A stretch of DNA of 64,000 nt from Bog-473 sp963764305 (lineage in GTDB: Bacteria; Actinomycetota; Acidimicrobiia; Acidimicrobiales; RAAP-2), in the NCBI GenBank assembly GCA_963764305.1, contig CAVXSD010000006.1, positions 620,001-684,000 of the forward strand, written 5' to 3'. Below the pieces are notes generated by a model that was given only the letters and a program-made list of their open reading frames with translations, was not told the DNA's origin and searched no databases. Made by a program: the position numbers and the translations under genes. This document shows positions 35,338-43,264 of the stretch, piece after piece. The number at the start of each line of letters is the position of its first letter. Position 1 is the first letter of the stretch.

Positions 35338-35702
35338 CGCAGCCTCCCCGGTCGCCCGACCTCGGCCTTCAGTGTAAGCCCCCACACCCCTTCGCGGGCT
35401 GGAGTGGCCAAGGCCCCAGCCACCGCCGGCGACCGTCGGGCTGTGTGAGACTCGGAGCCTGACGTCCGAACGAGGGTCGGCTCGACCACGACCACGACCT
35501 TGACCACGGTGGTACGTTCACCTTGGTTCTCGTCCCGCGAGTGTCCCGCCATGGATCGGGCCACGGGTGCAAGAGGCCCCGGTTCGAGGTTCCGACTGGA
35601 GGAGGGAGGCCGTGAAGGAGACAGAGGGCTTCGGCCGTTGCGACCTCCCCGACCAGAGCGTTCGGCGGCAAGGCGCAACCTGCACGATCTCGTGATCCCG
35701 GT
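35338..35702. other. Divergent intergenic region between DUF7144/ppk2 and the P-type ATPase
   Basis: About 365 bases with no convincing coding region on either strand. It should hold the promoters of the ppk2 pair (leftward) and the ATPase (rightward). TTGACC within CCTTGACCACGG near 35490-35500 could be a -35 element, but I see no clear -10 box at the right distance. Confidence 0.5.
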
Positions 35703-38460
35703 ATGACCACAACGACGTCAGCCCCCGAAACGGCCTCCCCGAGCGCCCCCCGTTGGTACGCCCGCGGCGCGCCCGACGTCGCCGCCGCCTTCGGCGTGGA
35801 TCCGGCGGTCGGCCTGTACTCCCCACGAGCGGCCGAGCTTCTCCGCAGCAACGGGCCCAACGCTCTTCCAGAGGAGAAGCCCAAGCCGGGCTGGCGCCGC
35901 TTCGTCGATCAGTACCGCAGCTACATGCAGCTGATCCTCGTCGGGGCCGCCATCGTGTCACTGGCCGTCAAGGAGTGGAGCACCGCCGTACTCCTCGTCA
36001 TCATCACGCTCCTCAACGCGGTGGTGGGCCTGCGCCAAGAAGGCAAGGCGGAGAGCGCGATGAACGCGCTCAAGTCGATGATGAAGATCACGGCCCGCGT
36101 GAGGCGCGACGGGGTCGAGTCCGAGATCCCGGCCGAGCAGGTGGTCACCGGAGACGTGATCCTCCTCGCCGCCGGTGACGAGGTGGCCGCCGACGGCCGG
36201 ATCATCGAGGCCAGCGCGTTGCAGATCGACGAATCGGCGCTGACCGGCGAGAGCACGCCGGCGCAGAAGGAGACCACGACGCTGGCCGACAGCGCGATGA
36301 GCCCGGGCGATCAGGTGAACATGGCCTTCATGAACACCCCGGTCACCCACGGCAGTGGCGTCATGATCGTCACCGCCACGGCGAGGCAGACCGAGCTCGG
36401 GAAGATCTCGGGGATGCTCTCGGCCACGGCCACCGAAGAGTCACCGCTGACGAAAGAGCTCAACCGCCTGACGCTGTGGATCGTCGCCGCCGCCGGCTTG
36501 ACGATGGTCGTGATGTTCGCCCTCGGGCGCTCGAGGGGCACGGCCTGGGACGTCCTCTTCGTCAGCGCGGTCTCCCTGGCCATCGCCGCCATCCCCGAGG
36601 CGCTCCCGACCGTGACCGAGGTGATCCTCTCGCTCGGCAGCGTCGAGCTGGCCAAGCGCCATGCGCTGGTCAAAGAGCTCCCGGCCGTCGAGACGCTCGG
36701 GTTCACCTCGGCCATCAACTCGGACAAGACCGGCACCCTCACCTTGAACCAGATGACCGCGGTCGAGGTCATCGATCCGACCGACCGCTACACCATCACC
36801 GGCTCGGGCTACGGCCTGGAGGGCCGGGTCGAGCACCCCGCCGGCTCGGCGGACACCATCGAGCACGCCATCTTGCCCTTCCTCATCGCCAACGACGCCA
36901 AGCTGGTCGACGGGGAGGTGGTCGGCGACCCCACCGAGGGGGCGCTGCTGGTCCTCGGGCACAAGGCCGGCGTGGACATCGACACCACCCGTGAGCGCCT
37001 GCCGAGGCTGGCCACGCTGCCCTTCGACCCCACCTACAAGCTGATGGCCACCTTCCACGAGGTCACCGACCCCTCCGGGCGCCCGATGATCCGCTGCTTC
37101 GTCAAGGGGGCCGCACCGGCCGTCATGGACCTCTCGGCCACGGCACTCTCGAACGGCTCGGCCATCGCCTGGGACCCAGACCTGGCCCGCCGGGCCCAGC
37201 ACAACGTGGAGCGGATGGCCGGCCTCGGCCAACGCGTCATGGCCGCCGCCATGGGCGACATCGACCCCGACGCCTTCGACCCCGAGGGCGACCTGCTCGC
37301 GCACATGCACGACCTGCAGATGACCGCCCTGGTCGGCGATGGTCGATCCGCCCCGGGCCGAGTCCAGGGCGGCCGTCGAGGAGGCCCAGGCCGCCCACAT
37401 CCGGGTGCGCATGATCACCGGCGACGACGTCACGACCGGTGCGGCGATCGCCGAGCAGCTGGGCATCCCCGGCGAGGCGATGCTCGGCGCCGACTTCGCC
37501 GCCCTCTCCGAGGCCGAGCGGCTGGCCCGCATCGACGACATCGGTGTCGTGGGACGGGTCGCCCCCGAGCACAAGGTCCTCCTCGTCGAGACCCTCAAGA
37601 AGAAGGGCGAGGTGGTGGCCATGACGGGCGACGGCGTGAACGACGCGCCCGCCATCAAGGCCGCCGACATCGGCATCGCCATGGGCTCGGGGACCGAGGT
37701 GGCCAAGAACGCCGGGCGCATGATCCTCTCCGACGACAACTTCGCCACCATCGTCTACGCGGTCGAGCAGGGCCGCAAGATCTTCGACAACCTCACCAAG
37801 TACATCCGCTTCGTCCTCGTTCTCCTCGTGGTCTTCGTCCTGACCTTCCTCGGCGCGGCGCTCTTCAACATCGCCGCCGGCGAGCCCTTCACCCCCCCAC
37901 AGGTCCTGTGGATCCACTTCGTCGTGAATGCCGCCTTCGGGTTCTCCCTCGGCTTCGACAACGAGACGCCGGGCCTCATGTCCCGGGTGCCCAAGCCCCG
38001 CGGCGCGTCAGTGCTCACCCCGAGCCTGGTGACCACCGTCGGCCTGGCGGGCCTCGTCATCACGATCGGCCTGCTCTCCATGATCGAGATCGGTACGAGA
38101 CACTTCCACAGCACGGCGGTGGGCACCTCCATCGCCTTCACGGCCTTCGCGCTCTGCTTGATCGTGGCCGCGCTCGAATGCCGCAGTGAGACCGACTCTG
38201 TCATCACGACCGCCACCTTCGAGAGCCGCCAGATGAACCGGACCATCGTCCTCGAGTTCGTGCTCGCCGTCCTCACGACCCAGATGGACGCCCTGCGGCG
38301 CATCCTCGGGACCACGCAGCTCAGCTTCCGCGAGTTCGCCTGGGCGCTGGTGCCGGTCGTCGGCCTCTTCTTGCTCTGGGAGTTGGGCAAGCTCCTCGCC
38401 AGGCGCTTCGCCGGCGCGTCCGCTCCCGACCTCAACCTCGTCCCGGTGGGCCGCGAGTGA
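35703..38460 (+). CDS. Cation-transporting P-type ATPase, frameshifted
   Basis: A P2-type cation ATPase (Ca2+/Mn2+ or Na+/K+-like group), about 918 residues once repaired. Order: N-terminal cation-ATPase domain, TM pair, actuator domain with LTGESTPAQKE, TM4 with the ion-site motif IPEALP, phosphorylation site SDKTGTLTLNQ, nucleotide domain with KGAAPAVMD, hinge VAMTGDGVNDAPAIKAADIGIAMG-type sequence, and a six-helix C-terminal region. Just before the hinge the frame breaks: at 37331-37341 one extra G separates LQMTALVG from MVDPPR. Both parts are fully conserved. The ion cannot be named; IPEALP differs from the SERCA PEGLP. No strong ribosome-binding site precedes the ATG. Confidence 0.9.
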
Positions 38461-38604
38461 GCACCGGTGAACACCAGAAGTGAGCGGGACCGATCCCCTG
38501 GCGCGCCTCGGCGTTCCGCGAAGCAGCCTTCATCGGCGTCGGCTCCATGATGGGCGGCGGACCGGCTGCATGCCCGAATAGGGCGCCCGCGGAGAGATAT
38601 CGCC

Positions 38605-40236
38605 GTGACCTCGGAGTCTTTGGCCAGTGGCCACCGGGCTCACTGCGCAGCCATGGCGCTGAACACGAGCGGGCGCGGAGGTCGGGGCCTCTGGGCCGCG
38701 CTGACCGTCGCGGTCTTCTGTGTTGGCGCTGCTGTGGGCACGTGGGCCGCTCAGCAGGGCGGGACCCCTGCTTCCACAATTGTCACCGCAAAAACAGGGG
38801 CCGTCCGAGAAAAGGTTGCGGAGCCAGCCACGGTCGACGATGTGTCTCAGGCCGATGTCAACTCCAACATCTCCGGGAGCATCGATACGGTTGATGTGCA
38901 GCCCGGCGATTACGTCTACGCCGACGAGACGCTCGCAGCAACGGATCCCTATAGCGCCGATTCAACGTTGTACGAGGAATCCCTTGCCCTCAACCAAGAC
39001 CGGGCCCAGCTTGCCTCGGACGAGTCGAACCAGTCTCTCCGGTCCGCCGAGGCGGAGTTGGCGACGGTCCAGCAAGAGGTCACGACCGACGAGGCGGCCG
39101 CCGCCCAGGCACAGGCCGCCCTGGCGACGCTGCAAGCGCAAGACCAGGCATCTCTTCAGCAAGAGGAGGCGGCGGTGTCCCAGGCTGAACAAACCTTGGC
39201 GACTGACACTGGAGCATTGACTACCGCCCAGGCAACGTTGGGCCAAGACCAGGTTGCGCTTGAAACCGCACAGGAGCAGTTTGCGGATGCCGGTTGTCCG
39301 AAACCTCCATCCGGGTCGACCGCTGACTGCACGTCTCTGGGAAGCGCGGTCACACACGCACAGACCGCAGCCACATCGGAGGTGGCAACGGTCGGTACAG
39401 ATCAATCTGCCGCAGAAAACGCCCAACAATCCGTACAGGACGATCAGACCAATCTCTTGATGGCCGGGCTCAACGACCAGTCCTCGTTGACTCAGGCTAC
39501 GTCGAAGTCCACGACCGCCGAGCTGACGCTCTCCGTTGCGGAAGCCTCTGTCGCAAACGCGCAGGTGGCCGTATCGCAATCGCAACGCGAAGTGGACGTG
39601 GTCACACAGGTCGATGCCCAAAGGGTTACCAAAGTCGAATCGCAGGTCCAGTCCCAGAAGGACGGCCTGAGAAATGATCGGCTGACCGCTCCGATCTCTG
39701 GAACGGTCAAAAGTGTCCAGATCAAGCCGGGAATGGCGGTCACCGCCGCCCCTTCGGCGCTCACGCCCGCGACGAAACCACCGACTGCTGCCATTGTCAT
39801 CGACAGTCGTGGTTCCCTCGTCGCCGAGACAAAGGTGCGCGGATCGAGCGCCGCCAGCATCCGTGTCGGTGACCCAGTCCAGTTGGCGCTACCACGACAC
39901 CGCGCGATGGTCGACGGGACGGTGAGCTCAATCGGGATCTTCTCGACGGACCAGTCCGGGGTCGAATCGGTGCCCGTCACTGTCATGATCACCGGGCAAC
40001 CGCCGGGCATCCACGCGGGCATGACCGCCGAGCCGAACATCACGCTGATTCAGAAGACGCACGTACTGACCGTTCCGTCCACCGCGGTGCACACGAGCGG
40101 CACGCGCACCTTCGTCGACGAACTCGTCAATGGCCGGAGTGTCAGCCACGACGTGCGGGTGGGAGTTGTCGGAACCGACGTCACCCAGATCGTGTCGGGG
40201 CTCTCCGACGGAACCCAGGTCGTGGTGCCGAACTGA
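38605..40236 (+). CDS. HlyD/MFP-type membrane fusion protein
   Basis: A 543-residue periplasmic-adaptor-like protein. It has one N-terminal membrane segment (LWAALTVAVFCVGAAVGTWAA), a lipoyl-like half (DVSQADVNSNISGSIDTVDVQPGDYV), a ~250-residue Gln/Ala-rich coiled-coil hairpin, the second lipoyl half (RLTAPISGTVKSVQIKPGMAV), a beta-barrel and a C-terminal barrel-sandwich part. A CPKPPSGSTADC insert in the hairpin may form a disulphide. In actinobacteria such proteins usually act with an MacB-like ABC exporter; none is encoded nearby. Start ATG 38605, with a second Met 16 codons in. Confidence 0.85.
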   Translation: MTSESLASGHRAHCAAMALNTSGRGGRGLWAALTVAVFCVGAAVGTWAAQQGGTPASTIVTAKTGAVREKVAEPATVDDVSQADVNSNISGSIDTVDVQPGDYVYADETLAATDPYSADSTLYEESLALNQDRAQLASDESNQSLRSAEAELATVQQEVTTDEAAAAQAQAALATLQAQDQASLQQEEAAVSQAEQTLATDTGALTTAQATLGQDQVALETAQEQFADAGCPKPPSGSTADCTSLGSAVTHAQTAATSEVATVGTDQSAAENAQQSVQDDQTNLLMAGLNDQSSLTQATSKSTTAELTLSVAEASVANAQVAVSQSQREVDVVTQVDAQRVTKVESQVQSQKDGLRNDRLTAPISGTVKSVQIKPGMAVTAAPSALTPATKPPTAAIVIDSRGSLVAETKVRGSSAASIRVGDPVQLALPRHRAMVDGTVSSIGIFSTDQSGVESVPVTVMITGQPPGIHAGMTAEPNITLIQKTHVLTVPSTAVHTSGTRTFVDELVNGRSVSHDVRVGVVGTDVTQIVSGLSDGTQVVVPN

Positions 40237-40289
40237 TTGCTTTGCGCCACATTTGAAGCGCTTCAGTCGAACGTGTTGCCTGATTCTCG

Positions 40290-40308
40290 ACTTCGCGTCC
40301 CGCGAAGT
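40290..40308. terminator. Hairpin between convergent HlyD-like and cupin genes
   Basis: ACTTCGCG-TCC-CGCGAAGT forms a perfect eight-base-pair stem with a three-base loop. It lies 54 bases past the HlyD-like stop and 25 bases from the cupin stop, where both transcripts should end. No U-run follows, so it would be a non-canonical terminator. Confidence 0.5.
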
Positions 40309-40332
40309 ATGGTCCGTGAAGGGTGACGCCAC

Positions 40333-40800
40333 TCACCGCGTGCTCCAGGTGGCGCTCTCGGTGCTGTGCGTGTCGTAGTCGTTTTGCCCGCGCAGGACGC
40401 TCAACCGCTCAGCCGGGTCAGCACCCGGCGCCATGGCGCGGGCCAGAGCACGGAAGAACTCGAAGCGCTCGGTGCCGGGTGTGATCATCACGAGCACGTC
40501 GGCGCATTTCCCGGCCGAGGCCGCGAACGCATGGGGCTGGCCCGGCGGCACCACGACGAGATCACCAGCGGACGCTGTCGCAACGTCGTCGCCGGCCAAC
40601 ACGTCGATGCTCCCGTCCAAGACGAAGAAGAGCTCGCTGGTGCGGGTGTGCACGTGGGGGTTCGCACCGAGCTGCCCGCAGAGGGAGGCGGCCGCGTCCG
40701 ACCCAGCGGTGGCCACCACCTTGGACAGGGCGCACCGGCTCCGGCTGGAGACGATCCGGGCGGTCATCGGCATGCTGCCCGAGTCCCGGTTGCGGTCCAC
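40333..40800 (-). CDS. Cupin domain protein, N-terminus replaced
   Basis: A small cupin: the metal motif reads PHVHTRTSELFFVLDGSIDV and the second motif VVPPGQPHAFA, followed by a C-terminal helix typical of quercetinase-like cupins (GTERFEFFRALARAM). The first ~44 residues (from ATG 40800) do not look like the usual N-terminal strands of this group. This is just where a TetR remnant begins on the other strand, so the true 5' end seems lost. The protein may be made but is probably not normal. Function unknown. Confidence 0.7.
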   Translation of the reverse strand: MDRNRDSGSMPMTARIVSSRSRCALSKVVATAGSDAAASLCGQLGANPHVHTRTSELFFVLDGSIDVLAGDDVATASAGDLVVVPPGQPHAFAASAGKCADVLVMITPGTERFEFFRALARAMAPGADPAERLSVLRGQNDYDTHSTESATWSTR

Positions 40801-40960
40801 GCCGGAGGCCAGCGCCGATACCGTGTGGGCGGTTGCCAGTGCCGAGGTGTTCCTGTTGTTGCGCCGCGTGCGGGGATGGAGCTGGGACGAGATCCGGTCG
40901 TGGCTCTCACGCGTGCTCGTCGACTTGCTCCTTGTCTCTCAACCCTCGGACGTCGGCTGA
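40721..40960 (+). pseudogene. TetR-family regulator, C-terminal remnant
   Basis: About 79 codons matching the C-terminal ligand domain of actinobacterial TetR regulators: ADTVWAVASAEVFLLLRRVRGWSWDEIRSWL shows the usual A-D-x-x-W-A, S-x-E-V-x-x-L-L, R-G-W-S and W-L pattern (shown here beyond its core ADTVWAVASAEV and RRVRGWSWDE). The DNA-binding half is missing and there is no start codon of its own. It lies head to head with the cupin, and both lack their 5' parts at 40680-40720. A deletion across a divergent promoter region would explain this. Confidence 0.7.
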
Positions 40961-41335
40961 ACCCCTCTTGAACCTCTCGTTTTTTGGGAACGGTTCGCTC
41001 CCCAGATCGGATGATCGCAATGCAGTCGCTCCGGAGTGATGTCGAAGCACCGGAGCGGTGTGTTTTGACGTCCCTGATGGGGTCTGCGGACTCAGGCAAG
41101 GGTGCGAGAAGCTGCGATGCCCAGCACACGGTGACTCCCACCCGAGGACCCGACCGAACCCGGAGATCTGTGTTCTGGTGGATCGACATTCGGAAGTCGG
41201 ACCGCGGGTGAGGAGTTGCGACATGGCCCGTGGTCGTCGCTTCTGTCACAGCCAGTTGACTCGCTACTCATAGGGCATAGTAGGGGCCGCAGTTTCCAAC
41301 CGTTGTATCGACGAGACGAAAGAGGAGATCCCACC
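40961..41335. other. Intergenic region upstream of the DUF1269 gene
   Basis: About 375 bases with no recognisable gene. It ends in AGAGGAG, the ribosome-binding site of the DUF1269 gene. The base composition is more mixed than in the housekeeping block. Confidence 0.5.
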
Positions 41336-41866
41336 ATGGCACTCGACACGTTCTTCGCCTACTGCGGCGTCTACGCCAACGTCACCGATGCTCTGACGGA
41401 CTACGACGCCGTCCACACCCTCCATACCGAAACAGGGCTTATCGACGCTTACGACGCAGCGGTTGTGGAGCGCGCCGCTGACGGCAAGGTAAAGATCGTC
41501 AAGAAGCACGAGACGCCCACCCGGGTCGGAGGGGTGCTCGGTGGGGGCGTCGGTCTGGCCACCGGGCTGGTCATCGCCTTGTTTCCCGCGGCCGCCATTG
41601 GCGGTGGCATCCTACTTGCCACTGGGGGCGGCGGAGCGATCCTCGGCGCTGTGGCCGGGCACGCCGCTGCCGGCATGAGCCGATCAGATCTCAAAGATCT
41701 GGGCGAAAGCCTCGATAGCGGTCAGGCGGGCCTCGTCGTGGTGGCCGTCTCGGACATGGAGGCCAAGGTCAAAACCGCCATGAAGCGCGCCGAGAAGATC
41801 GAGGCGAAGGAGTTGAAGGCCGACCAGAAAGCTATCGAAGGCGACGCCAAGGGCGCATCCCAGTAG
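41336..41866 (+). CDS. DUF1269 family protein
   Basis: A 176-residue protein of the DUF1269 group. A folded N-terminal part (residues ~1-60) is followed by a Gly/Ala-rich hydrophobic double segment (GGVLGGGVGLATGLVIALFPAAAIGGGILLATGGGGAILGAVAG region, about 65-110) that could insert as a hairpin in the membrane, then SRSDLKDLGESLDSGQAGLVVVAVSD and a charged C-terminal helix. The start is fixed by AGAGGAG nine bases before ATG. Function is unknown; family members are often encoded with SHOCT and other envelope-stress genes, as here. Confidence 0.85.
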   Translation: MALDTFFAYCGVYANVTDALTDYDAVHTLHTETGLIDAYDAAVVERAADGKVKIVKKHETPTRVGGVLGGGVGLATGLVIALFPAAAIGGGILLATGGGGAILGAVAGHAAAGMSRSDLKDLGESLDSGQAGLVVVAVSDMEAKVKTAMKRAEKIEAKELKADQKAIEGDAKGASQ

Positions 41867-42155
41867 GACGCAACCCATACTCGCCGGTTTCGCTCGGGAC
41901 GCGCCAAGGTCCTTGGCACGCGACGCAGCGGCCATGGGTGGGTGAGTCAATTTGGTGGTCTCTGCGTGTGCCGTGGACGCCGAGGAGGCCGAGCGCTCGC
42001 AGTCGCCCCCGACTCCGCCTCAGAGCAACGACGGTCTCGGTGGCTCAAGCTCGTAGAACCCCCTGGGCGCTGCGCGAGCGCCTACATTCTTTGGGAGCAG
42101 CGGACCCCATCGGGTCCCTGTTAGGGAGCTCCGCGGTGCGTCCGGCGGCAGGCGG

Positions 42156-42437
42156 TCACGATGCCAGGATCTTCGCCTTCTGGGCCTCGAACTCGGCGTC
42201 GGTGAGGACGCCCTGTGACTTGAGCTCGGCAAGGCCCTTCAGCTGCGCAATGGGGTCCGGAGCAGGTGCCGCCGGTGGTGGTGCGTGCTGTGGTTGGCTG
42301 TATTGCTGTTGCTGTGCGTACTGCTGATCCTCTTGCTGCGCCCACCGATTCTGCTGCCGTCGCGAGACACGGTTCGACACGGCAGTGGCCGTTCCGGCGA
42401 TGGCTGCGGTGCGCGCGAAACCTCGGAGTAGTGGCAT
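42156..42437 (-). CDS. SHOCT domain protein
   Basis: A 93-residue protein with a C-terminal SHOCT domain (LKGLAELKSQGVLTDAEFEAQKAKIL), a short helical hairpin used for oligomerisation. An N-terminal Ala/Thr-rich segment and a Gln-rich middle (EDQQYAQQQQYSQPQ) precede it. AAAGGA lies upstream of the ATG. It follows the DUF6325-like gene by 30 bases and is probably co-transcribed with it. Function unknown. The 289 bases between this gene and DUF1269 hold no other gene that I recognise. Confidence 0.88.
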   Translation of the reverse strand: MPLLRGFARTAAIAGTATAVSNRVSRRQQNRWAQQEDQQYAQQQQYSQPQHAPPPAAPAPDPIAQLKGLAELKSQGVLTDAEFEAQKAKILAS

Positions 42438-42467
42438 GATATGGTCCTTTCTTCCTGTTCGCTTGGA

Positions 42468-42917
42468 TCAGTTTTCGGTTTCGTCGAGCGCTGCGACGAG
42501 GTCGTCCTGGGGGATGTATCCGGCTGCGACAAGTTCGGCCTCCCCACGATGCAACGCCTTGATGAAGGGCAAGGCCCAGCGGTTCTCGAAGATCAAGATC
42601 CCGGCGGACGACCCCGGTTCGATCACCGATGCCGCCTCAGAGAGATCGCTCTCCGCCAGCAGACCCGACGACGCTCCAGCGAAGACGGCGAGATCGAACC
42701 GCCCGTCGTGGTCGATATCCTGGAGCTCGAGCGCTCGCATGGAGCCGTCGGAATGCCGGGTCACGAACTTGAGGTCGAGGATCCGGATGAGACCACGGTC
42801 AACGAAATCGAGCAGAGTCGCGAAACCCTCGCCCGTCATCTTGTTGCCGGGGAACTCGACGATGAGATAGCTGATCGGGCCAAGGGCGCCCTGGTTCGTT
42901 TGCCATCGTCTGGTCAC
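42468..42917 (-). CDS. DUF6325-like protein
   Basis: A 149-residue protein resembling DUF6325, a family usually encoded just upstream of a SHOCT gene in actinobacteria, as it is here. Recognisable parts are LGPISYLIVEFPGNKMTGEG, LVDRGLIRILDLKFV-like sequence (here FVDRGLIRILDLKFV), an acidic middle, and the Ala-rich C-terminus ALHRGEAELVAAGYIP. The GTG start has only a weak AAAGG signal. No enzyme motif is visible; it is predicted to be soluble. Confidence 0.78.
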   Translation of the reverse strand: MTRRWQTNQGALGPISYLIVEFPGNKMTGEGFATLLDFVDRGLIRILDLKFVTRHSDGSMRALELQDIDHDGRFDLAVFAGASSGLLAESDLSEAASVIEPGSSAGILIFENRWALPFIKALHRGEAELVAAGYIPQDDLVAALDETEN

Positions 42918-42951
42918 CTTTCAACTCAGTTGACGAGCAGCGGGAGCAAGC

Positions 42952-43225
42952 CTACCGAGGGAGAACGACCGTGCCACTTCCACTCTTGGCAGCCATCGCT
43001 ACCAGCTCGCCTCGATCCGCTGGTTCGAACCAGTACTGGGACGGATCCTCGTCCGATCGCTCAATCAGTTCAGTGATGCGGCGAACTGATTGCAGCGTTG
43101 CTTCGAGCACGAGCTCGAAGGCTGGCTCACGATCTGCTCGGTGCGAAGCACTTGTCGTCCTCTGCCATGCAGTAGATGGAGGTGCTGCGGCGATGCAAGT
43201 CGATTCCGACGTACAATCGTTGCAC
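42952..43225 (-). pseudogene. IS110-family transposase, N-terminal remnant
   Basis: Beginning at GTG 43225 the minus strand encodes VQRLYVGIDLHRRSTSIYCMAED, the start of an IS110/IS1111-type DEDD transposase with its first catalytic aspartate in GIDLH. After ~25 codons the frame breaks; VLRTEQIVSQP follows in a second frame and FELVLEATLQSVRRITELIE in a third, ending at 42952. The C-terminal Ser-containing domain is absent. No terminal repeats were seen, which fits IS110 elements. Confidence 0.7.
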
Positions 43226-43264
43226 GGAGCCCCGCCTCTTCATCGTCAGAGTACGTTGCGCCGC

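Noticed and set aside
37339..38460. A separate short P-type ATPase starting at ATG 37339
   Set aside because: It is the C-terminal third of the frameshifted ATPase; it lacks the phosphorylation and actuator domains.
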